This document shows, one piece after another, positions 1-7,700 of a DNA stretch of 64,000 bases. Under the pieces are notes generated by a model. It made no database searches. It was not told the DNA's origin and saw only the letters and a program-made list of their open reading frames with translations. This stretch comes from Paeniglutamicibacter sulfureus (GTDB lineage Bacteria > Actinomycetota > Actinomycetes > Actinomycetales > Micrococcaceae), in assembly GCF_039535115.1 (NCBI RefSeq), contig NZ_BAAAWO010000001.1:1860001-1924000 (forward strand), in the 5' to 3' direction. The translations under genes and the position numbers were made by a program. How positions within the stretch are numbered: position 1 is the stretch's first letter; every line of letters begins with the position of its first letter.

Positions 1-336
1 TCCATCCCGGCCATGCTCATAGCCTTCGGCATTTCCTTGGTAGGCTCCAAGCCGCTCGAGGCTTCCGGCGGGCGTCGAGCCGATACGCTGTTGGCCACCG
101 GCATGAAATTGTTCTTCCAGCCCGTTGTCGCCTGGGTGCTTGCCGTGTGGCTCTTTAGGCTGGACAGCCACGCGGTGTTTGTTGCGGTGATCATGGCCGC
201 CTTGCCCACAGCCCAAAATATCTTCGTGACTGCCTCTCGCTACGAGCGCGGCGTCGTGCTGGCCAAGGACACCGTCCTGCTCACCACCATCGTCGCCGTG
301 CCGGCGATGATGCTTGTTCCCCTGCTGTTGACCTGA
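1..336 (+). CDS. AEC-family permease, C-terminal part (5' end outside window)
   Basis: The reading frame is open from base 1 and ends at a TGA at 334-336, so only about the last 111 residues of the gene are present. The visible part is hydrophobic with three to four likely membrane spans. The stretch running through PTAQNIFVTASRYERG is typical of the last helices of auxin-efflux-carrier (AEC/YfdV-like) permeases, which export or exchange small organic acids. The first methionine at 13 is probably internal. The next gene is 180 nt away and has its own Shine-Dalgarno, so it looks like a separate unit. Family call from recognition of the C-terminal pattern; substrate unknown. Confidence 0.75.
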   Translation, partial: SIPAMLIAFGISLVGSKPLEASGGRRADTLLATGMKLFFQPVVAWVLAVWLFRLDSHAVFVAVIMAALPTAQNIFVTASRYERGVVLAKDTVLLTTIVAVPAMMLVPLLLT

Positions 337-517
337 CTTCACCGAACGGCCGGGTCAGACCTTGCCTCGACGCGTGCGGCAATATAGGGGCTTATGCGAG
401 CCCCACCTCCGTGTTAGCGTCAGAGCAAGGTTCATCCTGCCACGAGTGCGGATCCCTATCCCGGGGTGCCGCTCCCCCTTCGGCGAGTGAACGATTGTCA
501 TCGAAAGGACCGTTTCC

Positions 518-1339
518 ATGAAGCGTCAAATTATCGCGCTAATGACCACCGCATTGCTCGCCTTGACGGTCACCGGCTGCAGCGGCTCCTCCGAGCCATC
601 CGGATCACCGGCCGCCAGCGGAACCGCGACCGGTTTGACCCTCCAACAGGTCCAGGATGCAGGCGTCCTGAGGGTCGGAACGGAGGGGACCTACAAGCCG
701 TTTTCCTTCCATGAGGGCGGAACCGGTCCGCTGACCGGATTCGATGTGGAAATCGTGACGGCCGTAGCCCAGAAGCTGGGTGTGGAGCCACAGTTCGAGG
801 AAACCCAGTTTGACGGGATCTTCGCCGGTCTCGAGGCCGGACGCTTTGACGTCATTGCCAACCAGATTTCCATCACTCCCGCGCGCGAGGAGGCGTACGA
901 TTTCTCCAAGCCATATACCGTGAGCAGCGGTGTTGTCGTGACCCAGGCGGGGAACACCGATATTGCGTCTTTCGAGGACCTGAAAGGCAAGTCCACCGCA
1001 CAGTCGCTGACCAGCAACTGGTACCAGCTGACCAAGGATGCCGGGGCGAACGTCCAAGCCGTGGAAGGGTGGGCACAGGCCATCACGCTGCTGAAGCAGG
1101 GCCGTGTGGACGCCACTGTCAATGACAAGCTGACCTATCTGGATTCACAGACCACCAAACAGGACGACGGCATCAAGATCGCCGCCGAAACAGCCGACAA
1201 GTCGCTCAGTGCCATGGCCTTCCGCAAGGGTAGCGGCGACCTGGTCGAGGCAGTCGACAAGGCCTTGGATGAACTCTCGGCCGACGGAACGCTATCGAAG
1301 ATTTCCGAGAAGTACTTCGGAGCAGACGTCACCAAGTAA
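518..1339 (+). CDS. Polar amino acid ABC transporter, substrate-binding lipoprotein
   Basis: A 273-residue family 3 extracellular solute-binding protein. The N-terminus is a lipoprotein signal (MKRQ, hydrophobic core, lipobox TVTG-C with Cys21) followed by a Ser/Gly/Thr linker. The mature part opens with GVLRVGTEGTYKPFSF, the usual start of the PBPb fold, and contains GFDVEIVTAVAQKLG and the RFDVIANQISITPAREEAYDF segment. The ATG at 518 follows a GAAAGGA. A permease and an ATPase lie immediately downstream, so this is the high-affinity receptor of a PAAT importer (cystine- or arginine-type cannot be told apart). Length is normal. Confidence 0.93.
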   Translation: MKRQIIALMTTALLALTVTGCSGSSEPSGSPAASGTATGLTLQQVQDAGVLRVGTEGTYKPFSFHEGGTGPLTGFDVEIVTAVAQKLGVEPQFEETQFDGIFAGLEAGRFDVIANQISITPAREEAYDFSKPYTVSSGVVVTQAGNTDIASFEDLKGKSTAQSLTSNWYQLTKDAGANVQAVEGWAQAITLLKQGRVDATVNDKLTYLDSQTTKQDDGIKIAAETADKSLSAMAFRKGSGDLVEAVDKALDELSADGTLSKISEKYFGADVTK

Positions 1340-1352
1340 TTTCCGGCAGTGT

Positions 1353-1378
1353 CGCGGGCCGCACCCCAGTGGCCCGCG
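1353..1378 (+). terminator. Hairpin between binding protein and permease genes
   Basis: CGCGGGCC and GGCCCGCG form a perfect 8-bp stem with a 10-nt loop, 13 nt after the binding-protein stop. No long U run follows. Placed here, it probably acts as a partial terminator or 3' stabiliser that leaves more binding-protein mRNA than permease mRNA. The function is inferred; the inverted repeat is seen directly. Confidence 0.5.
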
Positions 1379-1410
1379 GTTTCACCTTGCGAATGCGAAG
1401 GAGTCCTGCC

Positions 1411-2076
1411 ATGGACATTGATTGGCAATTAATCGGCGATTCTTTTTGGCCCATAGTGGTGGGTGGGCTACGCGGGACCATTCCCCTCTCGCTGGCCAGC
1501 TTTGCCATCGGCCTGGCGATCGCCTTGCTCATGGCACTGATGCGGTTGAGCCGGAATCCAGCTGTCACGTTCATTGCCAAGGCGTACATTTCGGTGATCC
1601 GCGGAACCCCGTTGTTGGTGCAGCTCTTCGTCATTTTCTACGGGTTGCCCTCGATCGGGGTCACGCTGGACCCATGGCCCAGCGCCATCATCGCCTTCTC
1701 GATGAACGTGGGCGGCTACGCTGCCGAGGTAATCCGCGCGGCCATCCTCTCGGTGGCCAAGGGCCAGTGGGAGGCCGGCTACACCATCGGTATGTCGCGC
1801 ACCACGACACTGCGCCGGGTGATCCTGCCGCAGGCAGCAAGGGTGTCGGTGCCGCCGTTGTCGAATACCTTCATCTCCCTGGTCAAGGACTCGTCCCTGG
1901 CATCGCTGATCCTGGTGACGGAGTTGTTCCGCAACGCCCAGGAAATAGCCGCCTTCAGCCAGCAATTCTTGCTGGTCTATATCGAGGCAGCGTTCGTGTA
2001 CTGGGTGTTCTGCCTGGTGCTCTCCGCCGGCCAGACCAGATTGGAAAGAAGGCTTGACCGCTATGTCGCACACTGA
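1411..2076 (+). CDS. Polar amino acid ABC transporter, permease
   Basis: A 221-residue inner-membrane permease of the HisMQ/GlnP type. The open frame extends upstream to 1369, but GAAGGAG at 1398-1404 places the start at the ATG at 1411 (MDIDWQLIG). Several membrane spans are visible, along with the PAAT N-terminal signature ISVIRGTPLLVQLFVIFYGLP. The cytoplasmic EAA loop is at roughly AGYTIGMSRTTTLRRVILPQA and contacts the ATPase. Its stop overlaps the ATPase start by 14 nt, so the two are translationally coupled. Confidence 0.93.
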   Translation: MDIDWQLIGDSFWPIVVGGLRGTIPLSLASFAIGLAIALLMALMRLSRNPAVTFIAKAYISVIRGTPLLVQLFVIFYGLPSIGVTLDPWPSAIIAFSMNVGGYAAEVIRAAILSVAKGQWEAGYTIGMSRTTTLRRVILPQAARVSVPPLSNTFISLVKDSSLASLILVTELFRNAQEIAAFSQQFLLVYIEAAFVYWVFCLVLSAGQTRLERRLDRYVAH

Positions 2077-2845
2077 TCCCGCCACGAACGCGCCCGCTCT
2101 GTTGAAGGTGACCGGCCTGCAGAAGAGCTTTGGCGACCACCAAGTCCTGAAGTCCATTGACCTGCAGATCGGCAAGGGCCAGGTGCTCGCCTTGATCGGC
2201 CCCTCCGGCTCGGGCAAGACGACGGTGTTGCGCTGCCTGAACGGCCTGGAGATCCCCGACGGCGGGGAGGTCGCCTTCAGCGACGGTCCCGCCGTGGTCT
2301 TTGCGCCGAAGACAACGCAAAAGCAAGCCCAGGTCTTGCGCACCCGCAGCGCCATGGTCTTCCAGAACTACAATCTCTTCCCGCACATGACAGTGCTGGA
2401 AAATGTGATCGAAGGGCCGATCCAGGTCCAGCGCCGCAAGCGTTCCGAGGCCGTCGCCGACGCCGAAGCACTGCTGGCCAGGGTCGGACTAGGCCAGAAG
2501 CGCGACCAGTACCCGCACCAGCTTTCCGGCGGGCAGCAGCAGCGGGTGGGCATTGTCCGGGCGCTCGCGCTCAAGCCTTCGCTGTTGCTCTTTGACGAGC
2601 CGACCTCCGCGCTGGATCCGGAGCTGGTGGGTGATGTGTTGAAGGTGATCAAGGAATTGGCCGACGAAGGCTGGACCATGGTCCTGGTGACCCATGAGTT
2701 GGCCTTTGCCCGGGAGGTCGCAGACGAAGTCGTATTCATGGACCAGGGAGTGGTGATCGAGCGCGGCCACCCGGATGTCGTCTTGCGGGCACCGCAAAAC
2801 GAGCGGACCCAGCAATTCGTGCACCGCCTGCTCAACCCGTTCTAA
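2063..2845 (+). CDS. Polar amino acid ABC transporter, ATP-binding protein
   Basis: A 260-residue GlnQ/HisP-type ATPase. It has Walker A GPSGSGKT, a Q-loop ([14 protein letters not shown]), the signature LSGGQQQR, Walker [15 protein letters not shown] and the switch histidine in VLVTHEL. A TTG at 2054 is also in frame, but AGAAGG at 2047-2052 is spaced for the ATG at 2063. It energises the permease encoded just upstream and overlaps that gene by 14 nt. Confidence 0.93.
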   Translation: MSHTDPATNAPALLKVTGLQKSFGDHQVLKSIDLQIGKGQVLALIGPSGSGKTTVLRCLNGLEIPDGGEVAFSDGPAVVFAPKTTQKQAQVLRTRSAMVFQNYNLFPHMTVLENVIEGPIQVQRRKRSEAVADAEALLARVGLGQKRDQYPHQLSGGQQQRVGIVRALALKPSLLLFDEPTSALDPELVGDVLKVIKELADEGWTMVLVTHELAFAREVADEVVFMDQGVVIERGHPDVVLRAPQNERTQQFVHRLLNPF

Positions 2846-2928
2846 GGGCATGGAGCTTCCGACGCGGGGTTCGGGACTAAAAAGAATTGGCGCGCCCACC
2901 ACTACGGACACGATCCAGACCGTAGGCT

Positions 2929-4638
2929 ATGGACATGGCCAAGATGACAACAGCCCAGCATGTGGAATCCATCAGCGCAGGTTATGCCTTTGACGGTTTG
3001 GCGGTGAATCTGGGGGCGGCACTGGTCGATGGGCAGGTCTTCCCCGATGCGCAGGTCCGTTTGCCGCTGCGGATGATGAACCGGCACGGATTGGTGGCGG
3101 GAGCCACCGGAACCGGCAAGACCATTACCCTGCAATTGATGGCCGAACAGCTTTCCGCCCACGGCGTTCCGGTGTTCCTTGCAGACATCAAGGGGGATCT
3201 CACCGGCCTCTCCACACCGGGCACGGCCACGGAAAAACTCACGGAACGCACCGCGTCGGTCGGCATGAAGTGGCAGGCCAAGTCCTTTCCCGTCGAGTAC
3301 TACGCCTTGGGCGGCGACGGGCAGGGAACCCCGATCCGCGCCACGATCTCCTCCTTTGGCCCCCTGTTGCTATCGCGGATCATGGAGTTGAACGAGACCC
3401 AGGAATCCTGTCTGCAGCTGATCTTCCACTACGCCGACACCAAGGACCTGGAACTCCACGACCTGAAGGACCTGCGCGCGGTCATCCAGCACCTGACCAG
3501 CGACGAGGGCAAGGACGAACTTGAGGGCCTCGGTGGCGTGTCCAAGGCGACCGCCGGCGTCATCCTGCGCGAGCTTGTCACCCTGCAGGCCCAGGGCATG
3601 GAGTCCTTCTTCGGCGAACCGGAGTTCGACACCGCAGAGCTCCTGCGACAGGCTCCCGACGGCCGCGGGGTCATCAGCATCCTGGAGCTGCCGACCCTGA
3701 TGCAAAAGCCGCTGCTCTTTTCCACCTTCATGATCTGGCTGCTGGCGGACCTCTTTGCCGAACTGCCGGAGGCCGGAGACCCGGAGAAGCCCAAGCTGGT
3801 GTTCTTCCTCGACGAGGCACACTTGCTCTTCAACGGGGCATCCAAGGCCTTCCTGACCTCGATCACGGCCACCGTCCGGTTGATCCGTTCCAAGGGCGTC
3901 GGCGTGTTCTTCGTGACCCAGACTCCCAAGGACGTTCCCGGCGACGTGCTGGGACAGCTGGCCAACCGGATCCAGCACGCGCTGCGTGCCTTTACCCCTG
4001 ATGATGCCAAGGCGCTGAAGGCAACCGTCTCCACGTTCCCCACCAGCGACTACGACCTGGACGAGGCGCTGACGCAGGCGGGCACCGGTGAAGCGGTGGT
4101 TACCGTCATGAACGAGAAGGGCGCACCCACCCCGGTGGCCTGGACTCGCATGTGGAGCCCTGAATCAACCATGGGCCCCTCCTCCCCGGACACGGTATCC
4201 GGAATCATCGCTTCCTCGGCCCTGATGCAGGTTTACGGCACCAGCGTGGACCGTGAATCCGCCTACGAGAAGATCAACGGAACCAGCACCGAGGCCACGG
4301 CCGCACCGGTGCCCACCGGAGGGTCGGTCGCCGCCAGGGTCCCCGGCCCCGGCCAGAGCCAGGCGGACATCGATGCGGCGGCACGGAACATCGAGGAATC
4401 CATCCTGGGACGCCCGTCCTCCCTCCCGAATTCGGCTCCGCAGCCGGGCGCCTCGGACTACACCATGCCCGAACCGCCGGTGGCCACCACGGGCTCCCCC
4501 AAGCGGAAGACCAAGGCCCCCGCCCCGGCGCAGAATCCGGACAATCCGCTGCTTGACATGGCTTTACAGGCGGCGAACATTTTTGGCCGGGAGATGCTCC
4601 GCGGCATGTTCGGCACCAAGCGGAGGCGTCGCCGCTAG
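2929..4638 (+). CDS. HerA/DUF853-like P-loop ATPase
   Basis: A 569-residue cytosolic ATPase of the helicase-HerA-like (DUF853) family. Walker A GATGTGKT is at residues 58-65 and a Walker B-like LVFFLDEAHLLF lies near residue 290, followed by a sensor-like VFFVTQTPKDVP. The last 130 residues are Pro/Ser/Ala-rich low complexity ending in a basic KRRRRR tail. DUF853 proteins are related to FtsK/HerA translocases, but their role is unknown. The ribosome-binding site before 2929 is weak, and later ATGs at 2935 and 2944 are possible starts. A membrane-anchored protein gene follows after 46 nt. Confidence 0.88.
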   Translation: MDMAKMTTAQHVESISAGYAFDGLAVNLGAALVDGQVFPDAQVRLPLRMMNRHGLVAGATGTGKTITLQLMAEQLSAHGVPVFLADIKGDLTGLSTPGTATEKLTERTASVGMKWQAKSFPVEYYALGGDGQGTPIRATISSFGPLLLSRIMELNETQESCLQLIFHYADTKDLELHDLKDLRAVIQHLTSDEGKDELEGLGGVSKATAGVILRELVTLQAQGMESFFGEPEFDTAELLRQAPDGRGVISILELPTLMQKPLLFSTFMIWLLADLFAELPEAGDPEKPKLVFFLDEAHLLFNGASKAFLTSITATVRLIRSKGVGVFFVTQTPKDVPGDVLGQLANRIQHALRAFTPDDAKALKATVSTFPTSDYDLDEALTQAGTGEAVVTVMNEKGAPTPVAWTRMWSPESTMGPSSPDTVSGIIASSALMQVYGTSVDRESAYEKINGTSTEATAAPVPTGGSVAARVPGPGQSQADIDAAARNIEESILGRPSSLPNSAPQPGASDYTMPEPPVATTGSPKRKTKAPAPAQNPDNPLLDMALQAANIFGREMLRGMFGTKRRRRR

Positions 4639-4684
4639 GAAGGGTTGCGCAAACGGCGCGATTTTCCCGGTAGCCTTGGATTCA

Positions 4685-5680
4685 ATGAGCGAACGTTTAT
4701 CACCCACAAGGGTCGCTGCCATCTGGGCGGCGGCCCTTGTGGTGCTGGCCGTAGTTGCAGTTTCCGTCATCGCCCTGGTGAACCAGAGGGTGTTTGGGCC
4801 CGCCCAAATGGTCAAGACACTCCACTCCCACCTCGTCAACGGCGAAGGCGCCCGGGCATTGGGGCTGCTGAATGCCAAGGTGCCACCGGGCAATGCCCTG
4901 CTTCTCGACGGGGAGGGCCTGAAGGCGGCCAGTGCCGACATCAAGGATTTCACTGTCGGCGAGCCCGAGGAGATCCCCGGGGCCGAAGACACCGTCAAGG
5001 TGGTGGCAAGCTACTCGGTCCATGGGGTCGAGCAGCAGACCTCCTACCAGTTGCGGAACGCCGGCAACCGTTGGATGTTCTTCGATGAGTGGGAATTCAT
5101 TCCCACGACTCTTCCCACCGTGGCGATCTCGGCAAACACCACCAATGAAGTCGTCGTGAACTCGCGTCCTGCACCGCTGGTCAAGGGCCGGGCCACGGTT
5201 CCGGTCTTTGTGCCGGCGGTCATTGACACCAGTTTTGCGACGCCCAATTTCGCGGCTGACTCTCGCGGCCTTGCCGTCACCGACTTCGCGAAGAAGGACA
5301 CTGCCGTGAAGTTGCGGACCCAACCCACCAAGAAGTTGCAGGACGAGGTCAACAAGCAAATCAATGCATACCTCGATGGCTGCGCCGAGCAGCAGGTACT
5401 CATGCCTGCGGGCTGCCCCATGAGCTACTCCACCACGGCGCGGGTGCAGTCGGACTCCATCCACTGGAGCATCCTGGGCTACCCGCCCGCCGAGATCGTT
5501 TCCTTTGACGGCGGCTGGGCCTTGCGCCCGCTGACGGTCAAGGTCCGTCTGGAACTCACCGAGCAGGACCTGCGCACCGGCAGGTACACCGAACAGACCA
5601 TCGACAACGACTTCGGATTCACCGCGTCACTCAGGGCCAACACCACCAAGGTCAGCGTCACGCCCGTCTCCAGCGAGTAA
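4685..5680 (+). CDS. Membrane-anchored conserved hypothetical protein
   Basis: A 331-residue protein starting MSERLSPTRV with one N-terminal membrane span (about residues 10-32) and a long extracytoplasmic part. The frame is open much further upstream, but that part overlaps the ATPase gene and is a low-complexity shadow, so the ATG at 4685 is taken. The exported part has only a few cysteines (including the pair around CAEQQVLMPAGC) and no domain I recognise. It may form a two-gene unit with the ATPase upstream (46-nt gap). Confidence 0.75.
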   Translation: MSERLSPTRVAAIWAAALVVLAVVAVSVIALVNQRVFGPAQMVKTLHSHLVNGEGARALGLLNAKVPPGNALLLDGEGLKAASADIKDFTVGEPEEIPGAEDTVKVVASYSVHGVEQQTSYQLRNAGNRWMFFDEWEFIPTTLPTVAISANTTNEVVVNSRPAPLVKGRATVPVFVPAVIDTSFATPNFAADSRGLAVTDFAKKDTAVKLRTQPTKKLQDEVNKQINAYLDGCAEQQVLMPAGCPMSYSTTARVQSDSIHWSILGYPPAEIVSFDGGWALRPLTVKVRLELTEQDLRTGRYTEQTIDNDFGFTASLRANTTKVSVTPVSSE

Positions 5681-5712
5681 CGGCCGCGTCGCCCGGTCCG
5701 GCCCCCAGTGAA

Positions 5713-6987
5713 CTACCGTCCGAGCGCGGGGGCCAGGGCGCGGGCCCTGTGCCGGGCCGGGGCCCCGGCTGGCTTGCCAGGGGTCGCCCGCGACCTGCGC
5801 ACCACCAGGGCAACGGCAATGAGCCCGGCAACCAGGGACAGCACGGCGCCGCTGCCGACCGACCAGCGGGCGCCGAATTCCGTGCCCAGCCAGCCCACCA
5901 ACGGGGCGCCCAGGGGCGTTCCCCCCTGGACCACCATCATGTAGAGCGCCAGGACGCGTCCGCGGTAGGCCGGATCCACGGAGAGCTGGATCATGGTGTT
6001 GGCGCTGTTCAGGAACGTCAGCGAGGCCAGGCCCACCGGCACCATCATCAGCGCGTACCAGAGGAAACTCGGCATGAAGCTGGCGATCAGTGCCGTGGCG
6101 CCAAAGCCAACGGCGCCACCCAGCAGGTAGCGCATGCGCGGCCTTCCCCTCCGGGCTGCCAGCAGGGCCCCGGCGAGTGTGCCGATGGCCATGATGGTTC
6201 CCAGCAAGCCGAATTCCCCGGCACCGACGTGGAAGACGTCGGTGGCCATCATGGCGTTGGTCAGCTGGAAGTTCAGGCCGAAGGTGGCCACGACAAAGGC
6301 CAGGCCAAAGATCAGCAACAGGTCGGGGCGCTGGCGCACATAGGCCACACCCTCCCGGATCTGGCCCTTCCGGCGGGCCACCAGGCTGGTGGGCTGGAAG
6401 CGCTCCTTGCGCATCTTGGCCAGGGAGAAGATCACCGCACCGAAGCTGGCGGCGTTGATGAGGAATGCCGGTCCGGTCCCGAAGACGGCGATCAGCATCC
6501 CGGCGACGCCGGGGCCGGCCAACCGGGCCAGGTTGAACGAGGCGCTGTTCAACGCCACGGCGTTGGGCAGGTCGCTTGTCGGAACCAGTTCGGAGACGAA
6601 GGCCTGGCGGGCAGGGGCGTCGAAGGCGCTTGCCACGCCCAGGCCGAGGGCCAGCAGGTAGACATGCCAGAGCTCGGCCGACCCCGTAAGCACCAGCGTT
6701 CCCAGCAGCACGGCAAAGAAGCCCATGGCCGATTGGGTGATCAACAGCAGCTTGCGCTTGTCCATGCGGTCCGCGAGTACCCCGGCAAACGGGCCAAGGA
6801 GGAGGATGGGGAGGAATTGCAGGCCGGTGGTGATGCCGACGGCGGTACCGTCGTGGTCGGTCAGGATGGTGAGTACCAGCCAGTCCTGGGCCACGCGTTG
6901 CATCCAGGTGCCGATGTTCGAGACCAGGGCACCGGCGGTCCAGAGGCGGTAGTTCGGGTTTTTCAGGGCGCTGAACATCCGACTCAC
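5713..6987 (-). CDS. MFS transporter, drug-efflux type
   Basis: A 424-residue major facilitator protein with about 12 membrane spans. It starts MSRMFSALKNPNYRLWTAG and carries the A-motif-like loop GVLADRMDKRKLL, a pattern seen in the MFS_3 (enterobactin exporter/multidrug) group. The GTG start at 6987 overlaps the TGA of the MarR gene (GTGA), so it is translationally coupled to its regulator. The likely role is MarR-controlled efflux of a small toxic compound; the substrate is unknown. Confidence 0.9.
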   Translation of the reverse strand: MSRMFSALKNPNYRLWTAGALVSNIGTWMQRVAQDWLVLTILTDHDGTAVGITTGLQFLPILLLGPFAGVLADRMDKRKLLLITQSAMGFFAVLLGTLVLTGSAELWHVYLLALGLGVASAFDAPARQAFVSELVPTSDLPNAVALNSASFNLARLAGPGVAGMLIAVFGTGPAFLINAASFGAVIFSLAKMRKERFQPTSLVARRKGQIREGVAYVRQRPDLLLIFGLAFVVATFGLNFQLTNAMMATDVFHVGAGEFGLLGTIMAIGTLAGALLAARRGRPRMRYLLGGAVGFGATALIASFMPSFLWYALMMVPVGLASLTFLNSANTMIQLSVDPAYRGRVLALYMMVVQGGTPLGAPLVGWLGTEFGARWSVGSGAVLSLVAGLIAVALVVRRSRATPGKPAGAPARHRARALAPALGR

Positions 6988-7472
6988 TTGGCGCTCATTT
7001 CCTGCAGCAGGGCGGCTGCCCGTTTCAGTGTCGCCCGGTCCTCGGCACCGAGTGTTTCCACGCGGCGCGCCAGCCAGGCGGTGCGCTGGCTGCGGGCCGC
7101 CTGGAGAGCGGCCTTGCCCTCGGCGGTGGGCTCAACCAGCACCTGGCGCCCGTCGTGTTCGCTGGCCGTGCGGGTGACCAGCCCCGCCTCCAGCAGGGAC
7201 TTCACGATGCGCGTCATGGACGGGGCGGCGACCTGTTCGCGGGCGGCCAGCTCGCCGATGGTGTGCTGCTCGTTTCCCAGGCCCGCGAGCACCGAATACT
7301 GGGCGGCGGTGAGCGTCTCGGAACTGGATTCCAGGCGCAGGCGGCGGGATGTCTTCATCACGGCCACCCGCAGTTCGGCGGCCAGGTCGCCGGTGCCGCC
7401 GGCATCGGCGGGGGTTGTTGGTGCGGGTTTCGGGGCGTTGTTGGTTGCGTTCACTTGATCCGGGCGAGCCAC
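6984..7472 (-). CDS. MarR-family transcriptional regulator
   Basis: A 162-residue winged-helix regulator. The GTG at 7472 has a strong GAAGGAGGG Shine-Dalgarno. The MarR core is clear: LGNEQHTIGELAAREQVAAPSMTRIVKSLLEAGLV (HTH) followed by the wing R-x-ASEHDGRQVLVEPTAEG. It overlaps the downstream MFS gene by 4 nt. A TTAGC-ATT-GCTAA palindrome 60 nt upstream is the probable autoregulatory operator. Confidence 0.92.
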   Translation of the reverse strand: MARPDQVNATNNAPKPAPTTPADAGGTGDLAAELRVAVMKTSRRLRLESSSETLTAAQYSVLAGLGNEQHTIGELAAREQVAAPSMTRIVKSLLEAGLVTRTASEHDGRQVLVEPTAEGKAALQAARSQRTAWLARRVETLGAEDRATLKRAAALLQEMSAK

Positions 7473-7522
7473 GGACCCTCCTTCAATGCGCCGGGCGACC
7501 CAGCGTCTTTGGTTTCGACCTC

Positions 7523-7548
7523 GTTAGTTTCTTTAGCATTGCTAACGA
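7523..7548. promoter_or_regulatory. Probable MarR operator
   Basis: TTAGC-ATT-GCTAA (7533-7545) is a perfect 5-bp inverted repeat with a further CGTTAG half-site just upstream (7522-7527) and CTAACG on the other side. It sits about 60 nt upstream of the MarR start, where autorepression of a marR-MFS operon would be expected. Assignment is by position and symmetry only. Confidence 0.5.
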
Positions 7549-7640
7549 TACTCGGGCCGAATTCTCCCCGCCATGACGCGCCTCACCGAACGCGTTTCGG
7601 GGCGGGTGAGATGCCCCACTTTCGCCGCCATCCCCAGACG

Positions 7641-7680
7641 GCACGAGGCCCGTCCCCCGGAAAGGGAACGAGCCTCGTGC
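7641..7680 (-). terminator. Hairpin downstream of thioredoxin-NHL gene
   Basis: GCACGAGGC and GCCTCGTGC form a perfect 9-bp stem that can be extended inward by CGT/ACG across single mismatches. It lies 20 nt past the stop of the minus-strand gene. There is no U run, as is common for actinobacterial terminators. Confidence 0.55.
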
Positions 7681-7700
7681 AGTGGTCGTGGGGCAGCCGG

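Noticed and set aside
5749..7458. 569-residue plus-strand open frame
   Set aside because: Antisense to the MFS and MarR genes, whose families are certain; composition is that of a shadow.
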